Notes: a model not told the origin generated them from the letters alone. Counted from the stretch's first letter, positions 51,947 to 61,748 are shown. The stretch: 64,000 bases of DNA from Aurantiochytrium sp. KH105 (GCA_003116975.1 BGKB01000208.1:46411-110410); one strand, 5' to 3'. Numbers and translations are program-made.

Positions 51947-52555
51947 CTAGTGACCCATGATGGACTCAACGGCAGCACTAAAGGCTGCAAAGCCCGCGCA
52001 GCCAATGCACATGCCAGCAGGTCCCTGGCCTGCCGCCAACACGGCACCCGTGATGCAGCCGGCAGAGACACCATTGTAGATATCGTGTTGTGCGCGGTAC
52101 TTTTCGATGCAGCACTCGACGCCCGAAAACACAATTGTCACAGAGCCAAAGTTCTTTCCCCAGCGACGCATGCGACGTGCCGTGGAGTACCAGCTGTCGC
52201 GCAATTGCCATTTCATGGGCACCTTGGGAGGGTCAGGGACGCCCGGCATCGAAACTGGAGGAGCAATGGAGCCATACCCGCCAAGAACAAGGCCCATGGC
52301 GGCGCCCATGAGGCCGCCCACAGCGCCGCTACCGACGGCGCGGACCACGCAAGCTTCCGTGAAAATGGTCGGGTCCTGGCTTTGCGTCATCATCTGCCTG
52401 TTCAATCTGTTCAGGATCGCGCCAGACAGACCGCCTTCGCCGGGAGCCGCCGCGCCCTGAGGCGGCGCGGCCACGCCGCCCCCCGGCGCGCCGCCAAGCC
52501 CCCCCAGACCCGCGCCGCCGAGGCCCGGGAGGCCTCCTCCACCGAGCGCCGCCAT
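51947..52555 (-). CDS. TIM22: TIM22 mitochondrial inner-membrane translocase subunit
   Basis: 202 residues from the ATG at 52555; a longer frame upstream is low-complexity and unlikely. The first about 50 residues are Gly/Pro/Ala-rich. Then come the Tim17/22/23-fold helices: GSGAVGGLMGAAMGLVLGGY, a helix around FGSVTIVFSGVECCIEKYR, and two Gly-rich helices to the end (VSAGCITGAVLAAGQGPAGM and the following segment). TIM22 is the channel of the carrier translocase that inserts polytopic proteins into the inner membrane. The Cys pair in SGVECC, typical of Tim22, is present. The protein is close to the usual family length. Confidence 0.93.
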   Translation of the reverse strand: MAALGGGGLPGLGGAGLGGLGGAPGGGVAAPPQGAAAPGEGGLSGAILNRLNRQMMTQSQDPTIFTEACVVRAVGSGAVGGLMGAAMGLVLGGYGSIAPPVSMPGVPDPPKVPMKWQLRDSWYSTARRMRRWGKNFGSVTIVFSGVECCIEKYRAQHDIYNGVSAGCITGAVLAAGQGPAGMCIGCAGFAAFSAAVESIMGH

Positions 52556-53167
52556 GTCGTCAAATGTCGCACGGTCCTTTCCCGTCTCGGCTGCAGCTCC
52601 TGCTGCTGCTGCGGCCTGCGCGCAGCCGCGAGAGAATTTATGCGCTCTGCCCTGCGCTGCTCTGCGCTGCGCTGCTCTGCTCTGCTCTGCTCCTTGCTGC
52701 CGTCGCGCGCGCTGCCGAGCGTGCTTTGCTTTGTCCTCTCGCGACGACGCGAGCTGCTTCGTCCAGCAGCCACCATCGCCCCGCTCAGGCGCTAAAATGC
52801 GTTGCGCAAAGATGAGTTGCGCAATGCACACCGCGGCTGCGCAACGCTTTTCGACCGTCACCCTTGGCTTCGGAGAGAAAGAAAGAAAGAAAGAAAGAAA
52901 GAAAGCGAAAGCAAGGAAAAAAATAATAATAATACAAAACAGGATCACGGTCACGGATACCCTGCGGCCGCGGCGGCGCGAGCAGAGCGCGAAGGGCGAG
53001 CGCGCGGACAGAAGAGACGAGGACGCGGGGGCGGTCGAGATCTGCGCGTGACCTCAAGTCGTGGAGCGAAGCGTCCTCGTCCATCTGGGAGGAGAAAAGG
53101 AAGGACGCAATAGATATCGATCGACGAATCACCTTCTTTGTTTTCGTGAGGCGCACAGGCGGGAGAC
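52556..53167. promoter_or_regulatory. Divergent upstream region of TIM22 and the gene at 53168
   Basis: 612 bp with a TGCTC/TGCGC pentanucleotide run (52651-52693) close to the TIM22 start and a GAAA run at about 52876-52905. No gene is seen. Confidence 0.5.
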
Positions 53168-54616
53168 ATGCAGTCGCCAACCAAGCCCAAGGGCAAGTCA
53201 AGGTCGGGCAGCAGCGGCGGCAGCGGGAGCGGTAGCAGCTCGAAGAAACAGCAAAAACCCATCAACAGAGGTCCCGGCGCGAGACTTGCAAGCAGAAAAT
53301 ATGTCCAGCAGCAGCAACAGCACGAGGGCGGGTCCGGGAACGGGAACGGCCTGACAAGCTCGCTCTTTGCGCAGCCGGGCAGCAGCTTTGCAAACCAGAT
53401 CGAGGGGGATGCAAGGTCGCCACGGAGCCCATCGAGCGCAAATAACAGCAGCAGCAAGAAAAAGAAAAAGAAAGGCGATAACACCCTCGATGAGGAGGAG
53501 ATCCTCTCGAGACCTGGTCGACTCCTCGTCGACGCCACAGATAGCGTCATTCTCATGGCATTCTCTTTAGATCCCATGCATCTCACGCTTGAACGAAGCA
53601 ACTCGCGACAGGTTCTTGTTCCTTCGCTCGTCGCGGAATCCACAGACCCATCGTGGCGATTCAATCTCTTCCAGACGCCTTCTCCGCTAAAATTTTCGCA
53701 GGCCACCGGACGCTCCGCAGACTGGAAACCCCCACACCTTTTGACGTGGAGCTCGTGGCTCGAAGGACGAGAAAATAATGATAGCCAAGAGTCCAATGGT
53801 CAAGACAGTGGCGCTCAAGAGGTACTGGCAAGGGCGCCCTTTGCGAGCTGGACCGGTATCATTGATCGTGTTGAGCTTGTCAGCATCCTAAAACGCTGCG
53901 TGAACTGCCATGGACAGCAGCTCGTCGAGCGTGAGATCGAGTATGCTGTGAAGATGTTCGAGTCTTTAGAACAATCCATGCAGCGTGAGCAGTGGGACTC
54001 GAGCTTTCGATGTGCCGTGGACCTCGTGTGGAGATTTCCAAACTTTGCGCTCGCCTACTTTAAGGCTGGTCTTTGCCTAGCTCTTCGAATGCGTAATCGT
54101 CAGACCACCAAGCGCCATCGCGCTCAGGACACAAATGGAAACGCATCTTCTGCCAACAGCTCAGCAGCTGGAAATGGTGCGGCGGGGACGCGTAATACTC
54201 AAGGGGGCGCGAACCCGAGCGTTTCGGATCGCATGCATGCTAGTTTTGAGCACGCGTACGGCAATGTTAGCAACCTAGTCAAGAGTCTTGACCCCACGCG
54301 GAGTGCACAAGCCGACGGAAACGCGGCCGGCGCTATGGACGATGACGAAGTTGAGGCGGAAATGCTTAAGCGCTCCAAGGATGATTACAGCCTTTCGCCC
54401 CTTGTGCTCGAGGAAATTGCTCACTTTTGGCGCTGCGCTAGTCTTATTGAGCCTCACAACAGCCATCTCAATGGGCTCATTGACCTCGCGCTGCGCCTTT
54501 CGACTGGCGTCTTTGTTTCGCGCATTCACATGTACCGAGACCCTGGTCTCTTTCCTAGGTCACTTGGCGACGCCGTCGCTCTTGCTCTTCTTGAGCAGGC
54601 GCCTACCAGAAATTGA
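53168..54616 (+). CDS. Uncharacterised protein, possibly TPR-like helical
   Basis: 482 residues. The first about 110 residues are Ser/Gly/Lys/Gln-rich and probably disordered, with two lysine clusters. The rest looks folded: a hydrophobic beta-like stretch near 120-160 (SVILMAFSLDPMHLTLERS), then Trp-rich and helical sequence. About 260-320 resembles a TPR-like helix pair (EQWDSSFRCAVDLVW; ALAYFKAGLCLALRMR). A low-complexity insert of about 55 residues interrupts the C-terminal half. I recognise no family. Normal codon use and the ordered C-terminal two thirds support a real gene. Confidence 0.7.
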   Translation: MQSPTKPKGKSRSGSSGGSGSGSSSKKQQKPINRGPGARLASRKYVQQQQQHEGGSGNGNGLTSSLFAQPGSSFANQIEGDARSPRSPSSANNSSSKKKKKKGDNTLDEEEILSRPGRLLVDATDSVILMAFSLDPMHLTLERSNSRQVLVPSLVAESTDPSWRFNLFQTPSPLKFSQATGRSADWKPPHLLTWSSWLEGRENNDSQESNGQDSGAQEVLARAPFASWTGIIDRVELVSILKRCVNCHGQQLVEREIEYAVKMFESLEQSMQREQWDSSFRCAVDLVWRFPNFALAYFKAGLCLALRMRNRQTTKRHRAQDTNGNASSANSSAAGNGAAGTRNTQGGANPSVSDRMHASFEHAYGNVSNLVKSLDPTRSAQADGNAAGAMDDDEVEAEMLKRSKDDYSLSPLVLEEIAHFWRCASLIEPHNSHLNGLIDLALRLSTGVFVSRIHMYRDPGLFPRSLGDAVALALLEQAPTRN

Positions 54617-55047
54617 CACCCTGAGGCAACTCTGTTGTGCATCGTGTAGTAGCGAGAAGAGGAGAAGGAGAGGCCAAGAGATAGGGGCGTGGGTGAGGGT
54701 AAAAATCTGACGCGAAATGATTTTGTTGATATTTTTCTTGGCTGCAAGTTCTCCAGGAGTCTTCTTTGCACCAAGTGAGTCGCGCTGCAGTCTCGCCGTT
54801 AGGGCTTGTTTCGGACACCATGTTTCGGAGTGAATTTTGTTTTGTGTCAGCTTGGATAAGTTTTCGAAAGTGTAAATTGCGTTGCAAAAATGCCAAAGCC
54901 GCCGTCCCCCCCCCCCCCCCCCCTCCCCCACACACACACGCACACACACAAAGAATAAAATCGAAAAAGCAAGCAAAGCAAAGCGAAGAAGCAAGCAAAG
55001 CGAAGTTTAGTTGTTGCAGGGTGACACTATTTGTTGACTTTATACCT
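54617..55047. other. Intergenic with poly-C and CA repeats
   Basis: 431 bp between convergent genes. An 18-base C homopolymer at 54906-54923 is followed by a CA dinucleotide tract to about 54950 and an AAGCAAAGCG repeat region (about 54965-55005). Confidence 0.7.
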
Positions 55048-58000
55048 CTAAGCCTCTTCCTCCTCCTCGGCTTCTGCAGCGGCAGCTGCTGCAGCTGCAG
55101 CTGCTGCAGCTGCCGCCTCTGCCTCCGCGTCGTACTCCTGAAGCATAAGAACATGTTGCAGCACGTACTCGTACCATTGGTCCTTTGTGACAAGCGGACC
55201 TGCCAAGTGTTCGCTCGGGTCATTCTCAATCTTCCAGAGAGCCATCTTCTCGGCGATACAATCGAGGGTCGTGTATCCCTCCTCATCGACGCAGAATTGA
55301 TCCCAGTACTGTTCACACGCCTGAACGGCCGTGCGAGCCGGCCTGTAGCGGTCGAGCACATCCTGGAGAAGCGCTTCTGGAGATCCATCGCCTGGCGCCC
55401 ACGTATCGACGCGTCGCTGCTCGCGCTCGCGACGCGCAAGCTCCTCAATATGGGCGGTTGCAGCCAAGACAACGTCGCCGGTCTCCATGTCGGCGTCGAG
55501 TCGAATGGTCTTGCCCATGGACTCGAGCAATTGGGCCACAGTTTCCAGCGCGGAACTCGGCGCAACGGCACTACGCAAGTACACGCACGAGCGCACAGGG
55601 CCAACGCGCTTCTCCAGCGCAAAGAGCTGGTCATGCGCAAAGGGAAAGCCCGCTCCCACAGCGGAAGGAAAGCCATGCAGGAGGAATTGAGAAGCCCCCG
55701 TGGCCGCCTTCTCGGCGATGGCGCCCTGCACAAGAGCAAGGACGTCTTCGAGGGGAAGGGCCTGACCGGTACGCTCTGCGTGCCGGATCCGACGCCCGCT
55801 TGGCGTCCCCTTGGCTACCTCGTTGCGGACCAGCTCCCCCACACGAATGGGGGCCAACTGCAACTTCTTTGCAAGGGACACAACGAGGGCGCGCGCGGTA
55901 TTCGTGCCGAGCGACTGGCTCACGAGCAAATGCACGCCCACCATGAAAGGCTGGCGCAGGGCATATTGGACCTCATCCGGCACGATCGAAGAGCAATCGA
56001 CCGTGTAGTTGGCCAAAGAAGACAAGGTAGCGCGAGCGGCCTCCAGCGCGTCGACCTTGGCCGAGGCAGACTCCTCGGCTTCTTCAGCAGCCTCTGGTTC
56101 ACTTGCTGCCGCAGCGGCCTCTTCATCGCCTGCTGCGCGGGCAGCGGCGGCCTGGGCCGCACGTTCATCGACGCGCTGTTGCAGAAAGCGCTCCTTGGCC
56201 ACGAGCACATTGGTGCACTCGAGGACAATGACTCGGCATCTTCCTTCGAGAGCTTCGAGAAGCTGTGCGTCCGGCGACTCCATGACAGCAAAAATACCGC
56301 GTGCGCTACCACATGAGCTCGCGGCACGAAGAATCATATTCTTCTTGGCGACAAAGAGATCCCGCTGGCGCGAGGCATGCTCTGCAGCCGGGTCGTCGTG
56401 AGCGACCTCTGCGATCTGACGGGCAGCAATGCATGCGCGTGCCTCCCAGGTGCCAGCGCACTTGGGGAGCTCTGCAAAGGCCGCTTCCACGTCGAGAACG
56501 CAGTAACCAAAGTCTTTAGCAACCTGTCCAAGGTGCCTGGCCTTGTCGCCGGCGCTGAGCGCTCCCGAGCCTGCAATAACAACAATCTCGGGACCGAAGA
56601 CAAGCGTTTCTCGCGTACGCAGACGTCCCTCAAACGCGAGCTGATCCACCACTGCAGAAGGGGAAGACCCGTCTGCGTCATGAAGAGCAGCGTGAGGCTT
56701 GCCAAATTGCTCAAAGAGATCGTGCGCGGCATCTTCAGGAAACTCGCGTACGAAAAACGTCCGAGCCCCAGTGCCCAGACGGACGCGCTCCACGTCCGCG
56801 ACGCCACCAGAGGCAGCCACAAAGCCCTCAACACGCTCCGAAGAAGTATCAAGCACGTACTTGGGCCGCGAGTCAGCGTGCACAGCCCGAAGTGCATCCG
56901 GGATAGCGAGTCCTGCGACGTCGAGGACGCGCGCACGCCCCAGTGTGGAGAGGTGTGCAAAGACCGGAGCGGCTTCGAAGCGACCGGGATGCATCGAGTC
57001 TGTCAGTCGCAGCATGTGGTCGATGGGTCCCACCTTGGACTCGTAGCGGGCGAGATCCTCGAGGGTGCGAGGAAAACCAACCACAAGGAATGGCGTCGTG
57101 GTGTGGTGCTTGTGCATAATTCGCCGCAGGAGATTGATTTTCACCTCCACTGGGACCTTTTGCCGCCGCTCAAGCATGTCGCTAATGCGCTGACCCAGAC
57201 GCGTGCCTGTGCGGGCCTCTTGGCGCAAGAGCTCGGGGACATTGAGAATCTCGTAGCCATCGTGTCCGAGCGGGTCGCGATTGCTGCAAACCGCCTTTGT
57301 GATCATGTCCACGCTCGACGACGCGTCGAGAAGCACGACGCGCGGCAAGACAGCACGCAGTGCCTTTTCAAAGACATGGGCGGGGGTTTCGTCGGCTTCC
57401 GGCTTGACCGCGCGCAGCTTGCCGAGATTCGCAAAGTGCTCGACCACGGGCTTGGACCGGTCCATAAATGTCTGAATGCGCTTTTCGACCGTTTCCGCGC
57501 CATCATCCCTGCGCTTACGCTTGGCAAGACGCTCCCGAATCATGTCTGCGTCGCAATCCATGTAAAGAGCGTAGGTGCAAGGCGCGATGGCGCTCTCAAA
57601 GGCCTCAACCTGACTCATTTCGCGAGGATAGCCATCAATGAGGAAGCGCCGCGCGCCGCTGTGCTGCTCCATGGCATTCTTGAGCAAACGCACTGTGGTT
57701 TCGTTGTCAACGAGACCCCCGGCTTGCATGGTGGCCAGAATGCGAGCACCATCGGGCGTGCCGAGCTCGACCTCCCTGCGGAGCAGATCGCCGGTGCTAA
57801 GATGAACGAATCCAAGCTGCGACTGCAGTTCAAGCGATACTGTACCCTTGCCAGACCCAGGGCCACCAAGCACAAAGACAATCTCGGGCATCTCGGCTCC
57901 GCTCATCAGAGGAGTGACCTCGGCGCCGGAGGTGTCGTCATCGGCGTGAAGCGGGGCAATGGGCGCATCGTCCGGGACAGAGACCGGGTTTCGCGCATCC

Positions 58001-59586
58001 ATCGTAGAAAGGGCAGTAGAACCCTCCTCTCGCGCCAGGCGCGCAGCTTCTGCGCGCGCCTTGCGGGCCTCGAGCCAAACTGCGTCGGCCGCTGCGGCGT
58101 CGCGGTCAGGATTGTTCTCCAAGAGCCACTCGCCAAGAAAGCGGATGGCGTCAAGGCCTGCAGGTTTGACCTTGCACAGCTCAGTGAGGCCAGTGACGAG
58201 CAGGGACTGCACAAGCTGTGCCTCGGAGCCCTTGCTGCCCTGCGTTACGGCTTTGCGAATGTACTGTTTGGCAGCGGAGCTGTCCACCTGCGGGGCGCGC
58301 TTAAACTGCGGGAAGACATGGCAGAGATCCATGGAGATGTACAGGTCGAGACCGGTCTTGGCCTGGAGCACGCGGCATGTCTCGTGGGCACCGGCCTTGG
58401 CCACCACGTAGGCGGCAACAAACTCGGCGTGGTGGCCCACAGACATAAACTCTTTTGTCGCCACCTGCTTGCGCGCTAAAATCTCAAAGCCATACTTACG
58501 AAGCGCGTGTTCGGTGGCATTGCTTTGCGAGGGATCCAGCGCAACGACCATGAGGCGCTCGAGGGGGACACCTGTGGACCCAAACGTAAGGTTGACGTCC
58601 GAAGCGACGGATTCGCTTGAAGGGGAGGCGTACTTGAGCCCAGCAACGCCCGGCGCGTAATAGAGCGCAACCTTTTGCACTGCCCCGAAGCCTTCGATCA
58701 CGCGAACGATCGTCTCCTCGCCGGCTAGACTTTCGAGGCCGAGGCGGGCAACTTCTTGTTGTTGCTCCAGGTTTTCTTCGCCGTCTTCTGCAGTTGGCAA
58801 AGTCCAGGACTGCTCCGCTGCTACCACGAGATCTTGAGGCAGGCGCGGAGCACTTGTTGCGGCCTCCGCAGTAAAAATGGCAATCGTGCGTTCCCAGACG
58901 CGCTTGCCAGCGCCAGGAAAGAAGAATGCGAGTTCCCGCTTGGCTGCTGTCGCGTTCGTCGAGCAAAGGATGCCACGACGGGTCCGATCGACGGTACCAA
59001 GCGCAGCGCGCAAGGTCCATTTGTTAACATTCGCTCCGTGCAATGCCAGGTCTTCCTCACGTGCGCGCGCTGGGTTCTCGGGACCCGCGCACGCGAGCAG
59101 ACGTTTGATGGCGTCAGGTCCAGCAACACGAAGAATGATAATGGGACCACTAATGAGGTGCTTTGCTAGAGCCTCGCTCGTCTCGGTCTCGCCGTCGGCA
59201 TCTTCGTGAAGTGCTGCAAACGAGCGAGCAAGATCGACGTTGAGAAGAGCGCGTTCTTGCTTGACAATCTCAAGGCCTGCATCCTTGATGCGAGCAATGG
59301 CAACCTCGGCCTTGTCGGCGGCGAGAACCTTTCGAACCGGCGCAGCGCCATCCTTGGGTGCGTTTGCTTCGTCGCCCTCTTCTTCATCGTTATTGCCCTT
59401 TTCCTCGGCCTCGCCGTCTGCCTCGGCAGCCTGGTCGGCGTCCATCTCAACGATCCATTGTCGCCCGGTTACGCATGGCGTCAGCACGCAAAGTGTTTCC
59501 TCGATTTCGCCTTCGAAAACTTGCGCGGGCACCTCTTGCGTTTCCTCTTCATTCGAGAGCTCTACGTCGTCCATTGTGTCCGCCAT
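55048..59586 (-). CDS. Multi-domain adenylate kinase / NDK-like protein with Dpy-30 motif (axonemal type)
   Basis: 1512 residues from the ATG at 59586; the frame is open to 59763, but that part encodes an Arg-Pro run from a GTGGTC repeat. Order: a degenerate NDK domain (about 20-225; where NDKs have NxxHGS the sequence is ILCST), a second degenerate NDK-like region (about 305-425), and a Dpy-30 motif (462-494). One intact adenylate kinase follows (about 570-760; P-loop GGPGSGKGT, IDGYPRE). Three AK-like repeats come after it without a normal P-loop (about 780-865, 990-1135, 1218-1345), the first keeping GFPRTLEDLARYE. The tail is Ala/Glu-rich. This layout resembles flagellar AK/NDK proteins such as AK7, NME5 and central-pair kinases. 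Axonemal nucleotide buffering is inferred. Confidence 0.82.
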   Translation of the reverse strand: MADTMDDVELSNEEETQEVPAQVFEGEIEETLCVLTPCVTGRQWIVEMDADQAAEADGEAEEKGNNDEEEGDEANAPKDGAAPVRKVLAADKAEVAIARIKDAGLEIVKQERALLNVDLARSFAALHEDADGETETSEALAKHLISGPIIILRVAGPDAIKRLLACAGPENPARAREEDLALHGANVNKWTLRAALGTVDRTRRGILCSTNATAAKRELAFFFPGAGKRVWERTIAIFTAEAATSAPRLPQDLVVAAEQSWTLPTAEDGEENLEQQQEVARLGLESLAGEETIVRVIEGFGAVQKVALYYAPGVAGLKYASPSSESVASDVNLTFGSTGVPLERLMVVALDPSQSNATEHALRKYGFEILARKQVATKEFMSVGHHAEFVAAYVVAKAGAHETCRVLQAKTGLDLYISMDLCHVFPQFKRAPQVDSSAAKQYIRKAVTQGSKGSEAQLVQSLLVTGLTELCKVKPAGLDAIRFLGEWLLENNPDRDAAAADAVWLEARKARAEAARLAREEGSTALSTMDARNPVSVPDDAPIAPLHADDDTSGAEVTPLMSGAEMPEIVFVLGGPGSGKGTVSLELQSQLGFVHLSTGDLLRREVELGTPDGARILATMQAGGLVDNETTVRLLKNAMEQHSGARRFLIDGYPREMSQVEAFESAIAPCTYALYMDCDADMIRERLAKRKRRDDGAETVEKRIQTFMDRSKPVVEHFANLGKLRAVKPEADETPAHVFEKALRAVLPRVVLLDASSSVDMITKAVCSNRDPLGHDGYEILNVPELLRQEARTGTRLGQRISDMLERRQKVPVEVKINLLRRIMHKHHTTTPFLVVGFPRTLEDLARYESKVGPIDHMLRLTDSMHPGRFEAAPVFAHLSTLGRARVLDVAGLAIPDALRAVHADSRPKYVLDTSSERVEGFVAASGGVADVERVRLGTGARTFFVREFPEDAAHDLFEQFGKPHAALHDADGSSPSAVVDQLAFEGRLRTRETLVFGPEIVVIAGSGALSAGDKARHLGQVAKDFGYCVLDVEAAFAELPKCAGTWEARACIAARQIAEVAHDDPAAEHASRQRDLFVAKKNMILRAASSCGSARGIFAVMESPDAQLLEALEGRCRVIVLECTNVLVAKERFLQQRVDERAAQAAAARAAGDEEAAAAASEPEAAEEAEESASAKVDALEAARATLSSLANYTVDCSSIVPDEVQYALRQPFMVGVHLLVSQSLGTNTARALVVSLAKKLQLAPIRVGELVRNEVAKGTPSGRRIRHAERTGQALPLEDVLALVQGAIAEKAATGASQFLLHGFPSAVGAGFPFAHDQLFALEKRVGPVRSCVYLRSAVAPSSALETVAQLLESMGKTIRLDADMETGDVVLAATAHIEELARREREQRRVDTWAPGDGSPEALLQDVLDRYRPARTAVQACEQYWDQFCVDEEGYTTLDCIAEKMALWKIENDPSEHLAGPLVTKDQWYEYVLQHVLMLQEYDAEAEAAAAAAAAAAAAAAEAEEEEEA

Positions 59587-59600
59587 TGCCTCAACGCGTC

Positions 59601-59641
<41 letters not shown>

Positions 59642-59770
59642 CTCGTTCGTCCGTCGTCCTCGGTGGCCGAGGGCACTCGACTTTGCTTGGCTTTGCTTTT
59701 TTCTTTGCGACGACCGGCTTTTCTTCCCTTGCTCTTGACGACGGCGATCAATCGATCAATCAATCAATCG

Positions 59771-59802
<32 letters not shown>

Positions 59803-60000
59803 GTCAGTCAACTGATTAGTCTGCCACTGAGCGAGCAAGAATAAAAACGCGAGCTTTCGTTTCTGGTTCCTAACCCCTTTGCTTTTTCCCAACCTAATTT
59901 TGCTGTCTGAGATCAGGACTCCGAGGAGTCCTCAATCCGGACCAACGGATAAAAAGTTATCAAATGAGCCTTTTTTTTTACTTTAGGAAAAAAAATTAAG
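59587..60000. other. Upstream region of the AK/NDK-like gene with two tandem repeats
   Basis: A GTGGTC hexanucleotide run lies at 59601-59640 and an AATC-type tetranucleotide run at 59746-59810, both upstream of the minus-strand start at 59586. Otherwise nothing is recognised until the tRNA. Confidence 0.6.
59988..59995 (-). terminator. RNA polymerase III terminator of tRNA-Leu
   Basis: Eight A on the plus strand (oligo-T on the transcribed strand) begin five bases beyond the tRNA 3' end, the usual Pol III stop signal. Confidence 0.85.
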
Positions 60001-60079
60001 TGCAGCAGACGCGATTTGAACGCGCGAGCTTTCGCATTAGGGCCTAAACCTAACCCCTTAACCACTCGGGCACTGCTGC
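60001..60079 (-). tRNA. tRNA-Leu, anticodon UAG
   Basis: Reading the minus strand, the acceptor stem GCAGCAG pairs with CTGCTGC, and the discriminator is A. The D arm is CCC...GGG with AGTGGTTAA (A box). The anticodon stem TTAGG/CCTAA encloses the loop TTTAGGC, giving anticodon UAG. A short variable arm (TGCGAAAGCTC) marks a class II tRNA. The T stem GCGCG/CGCGT encloses TTCAAAT (B box). The anticodon loop has no intron. It should read CUA and possibly other CUN Leu codons. Confidence 0.96.
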
Positions 60080-60347
60080 TGGACATAGCCTAACCCACAG
60101 GGGTTGAGCCACTTTCCACCTATGAGTACACCTGGTGATAAAGGGATCCGTGGCACCTCTTTGAGAAAAAAGCTCCTCGGCCTTGCCGCAGTCCAACGAG
60201 ATTGTGGTCTTGGACGCTTTCGTCTCCATTCTTGTTGCTTTGTGAAGCTATTTTAGATAACTGTCTGATTGAACATCGGAATTATTTATTTTTTGTTGTT
60301 GTTGTTGTTGTTGCTGCTGCTGTTGTTAGGCCTACACCTACAATCAT
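60080..60347. other. Intergenic between tRNA-Leu and the dCTP deaminase gene
   Basis: 268 bp with a TTG/CTG triplet run at about 60294-60327. No gene is seen. Confidence 0.5.
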
Positions 60348-61748
60348 TCACTTGAAGAATTTGGCGAGTTTGGGACCTTGCTGCGACTGATAATTGTTGG
60401 CCTTCTCCGGATGCCCATACGGCCTCGATGGCAAGGAAGAATTGTTGAAGAACTCCATGAGGCAAATGGGCTGCCCATCATAGACCGTCACGGTCTCATG
60501 CGGACGCACCTCCAAAACGCCAACGGTGCCCTTGATGGACCCATCGTGCCCATATCCAAATCCTGGATCGAAAAAGCCCGCATAGTGCGCGCGAAGCTCG
60601 CCAACGCGCGACGAGAACGGCACCATCTCTGCAGACAAATGATTGGGAATGCTGACTCGTTCCTTTGTGGCGAGAATGTAGAACTTGTCCTTTTCCAAAG
60701 TCACGGCCTCGTTGGCGGGAATCGGACGGAAAAATCGCTCGGCTTCGTGGGTCCCAAGGCTCCCGAGATCAATCACTGCACTGGTTGGGACAGCTTCGAA
60801 GCCAAGCACGCCATCAGGACGCTCCGCCTTGAGATTGAGACTCAGGACCAAGGCGCCACGATGCACTTGAGGGAACAAAATCGGGGAGCCATCCTCATTA
60901 TAGCAGAGCACATGGTGTCGCAGTCCTGAGGGCGAGAGCGGCGCGTCATCCACGGGTGATTGTTTGCGGAAAATCATGAGCTGCGAAAGCGGCTGATGCT
61001 CGTGAACGCGCACATTGAAGCTTCGTGGGGATACCTCCATCCAAAGCTCGCCGGAACCTTCGACGGTGTCATAAAGTCCACAGCCATCAAAGATGCCACG
61101 CACCATGAGGTCGACGCGACCGATACTCGACTTGGGCGAGAGTGATCCGCTCAGATCTTGCTCGAGCGAGATGCGCGCGCACGGGAACAGATACGTCTGA
61201 CCCTTGAGCAGCAGGACGCCCTCGACCGGATCTACCTTTTTGCGTTCGAGCACGAGGTCGCTGTTGCGCGCGTACACCAGGTCGCGGATGCTCTGTTTAT
61301 GCGGGAGCACCTTATCTCTCACGAGGAAGCACTCCCTTCCCACGGGGAGATCCACGCTCGCGGGCTCGATGTGCTGCAGGAGCAGCTCCTTGGCCGCCTC
61401 CGCCTCTGCCTCTGTCTCCGGGGTCTCGGACCTAACGGGGAGCTCGGTCGCCGCCTCCGCCTCCGCCGCCGCCGCCGCCGCCGCCGCGAGCGGGTCGCGA
61501 GCGCGGGGCCCTGCGGAGCCGCCGCCGCCGATGAGCCGCACGGCGCCTGCGCGCACGAGGTGCTCGAGCTCGTGGTCCACGAGCGCCACCACGGCGGCCT
61601 CCATGGTCACGGCCGCGGTCGTTAGGCGTCTGCCGCCCGCCGCCGCCCGCCGCAGGCCCGCGCCCGCCGGGCCCGGCCGAGGCCCCGCGCCCGCGCCCGC
61701 GCCCGCCGCCCGCACGCCGCGCCAGGCCAGCGCGCGCAGGCCCGGCAT
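60348..61748 (-). CDS. dcd: dCTP deaminase of the bidomain bacterial type, probable mitochondrial presequence
   Basis: 466 residues. From about 135 to the end it follows the large two-lobed 2'-deoxycytidine-5'-triphosphate deaminase family known mainly from alpha-proteobacteria. Features include SVDLPVGRECFLV, LFPCARISLEQDLSGSLSPK, SSIGRVDLMVRGIFDGCG, GELWMEVSPRSFNVRV, and in the second lobe PFSSRVGELRAHYAGFFDPGFG and VLEVRPHETVTVYDGQPICLMEF. Each lobe has the dUTPase/DCD beta-fold pattern. The enzyme converts dCTP to dUTP for dTTP synthesis. Residues 1-48 are Arg/Ala/Gly-rich without acidic residues and contain RRLTTAA, like a mitochondrial targeting peptide; a second ATG at 61604 could give a form without it. 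Presence in a nuclear genome suggests gene transfer. Confidence 0.82.
   Translation of the reverse strand: MPGLRALAWRGVRAAGAGAGAGPRPGPAGAGLRRAAAGGRRLTTAAVTMEAAVVALVDHELEHLVRAGAVRLIGGGGSAGPRARDPLAAAAAAAAEAEAATELPVRSETPETEAEAEAAKELLLQHIEPASVDLPVGRECFLVRDKVLPHKQSIRDLVYARNSDLVLERKKVDPVEGVLLLKGQTYLFPCARISLEQDLSGSLSPKSSIGRVDLMVRGIFDGCGLYDTVEGSGELWMEVSPRSFNVRVHEHQPLSQLMIFRKQSPVDDAPLSPSGLRHHVLCYNEDGSPILFPQVHRGALVLSLNLKAERPDGVLGFEAVPTSAVIDLGSLGTHEAERFFRPIPANEAVTLEKDKFYILATKERVSIPNHLSAEMVPFSSRVGELRAHYAGFFDPGFGYGHDGSIKGTVGVLEVRPHETVTVYDGQPICLMEFFNNSSLPSRPYGHPEKANNYQSQQGPKLAKFFK

Noticed and set aside
54766..56316. 516-codon plus-strand frame antisense to the AK gene
   Set aside because: It is the shadow of the adenylate kinase gene, which has clear domains on the minus strand.
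56377..58479. 700-codon plus-strand frame antisense to the AK gene
   Set aside because: Also a shadow; GC-rich codon bias of the real gene leaves the opposite frame open.
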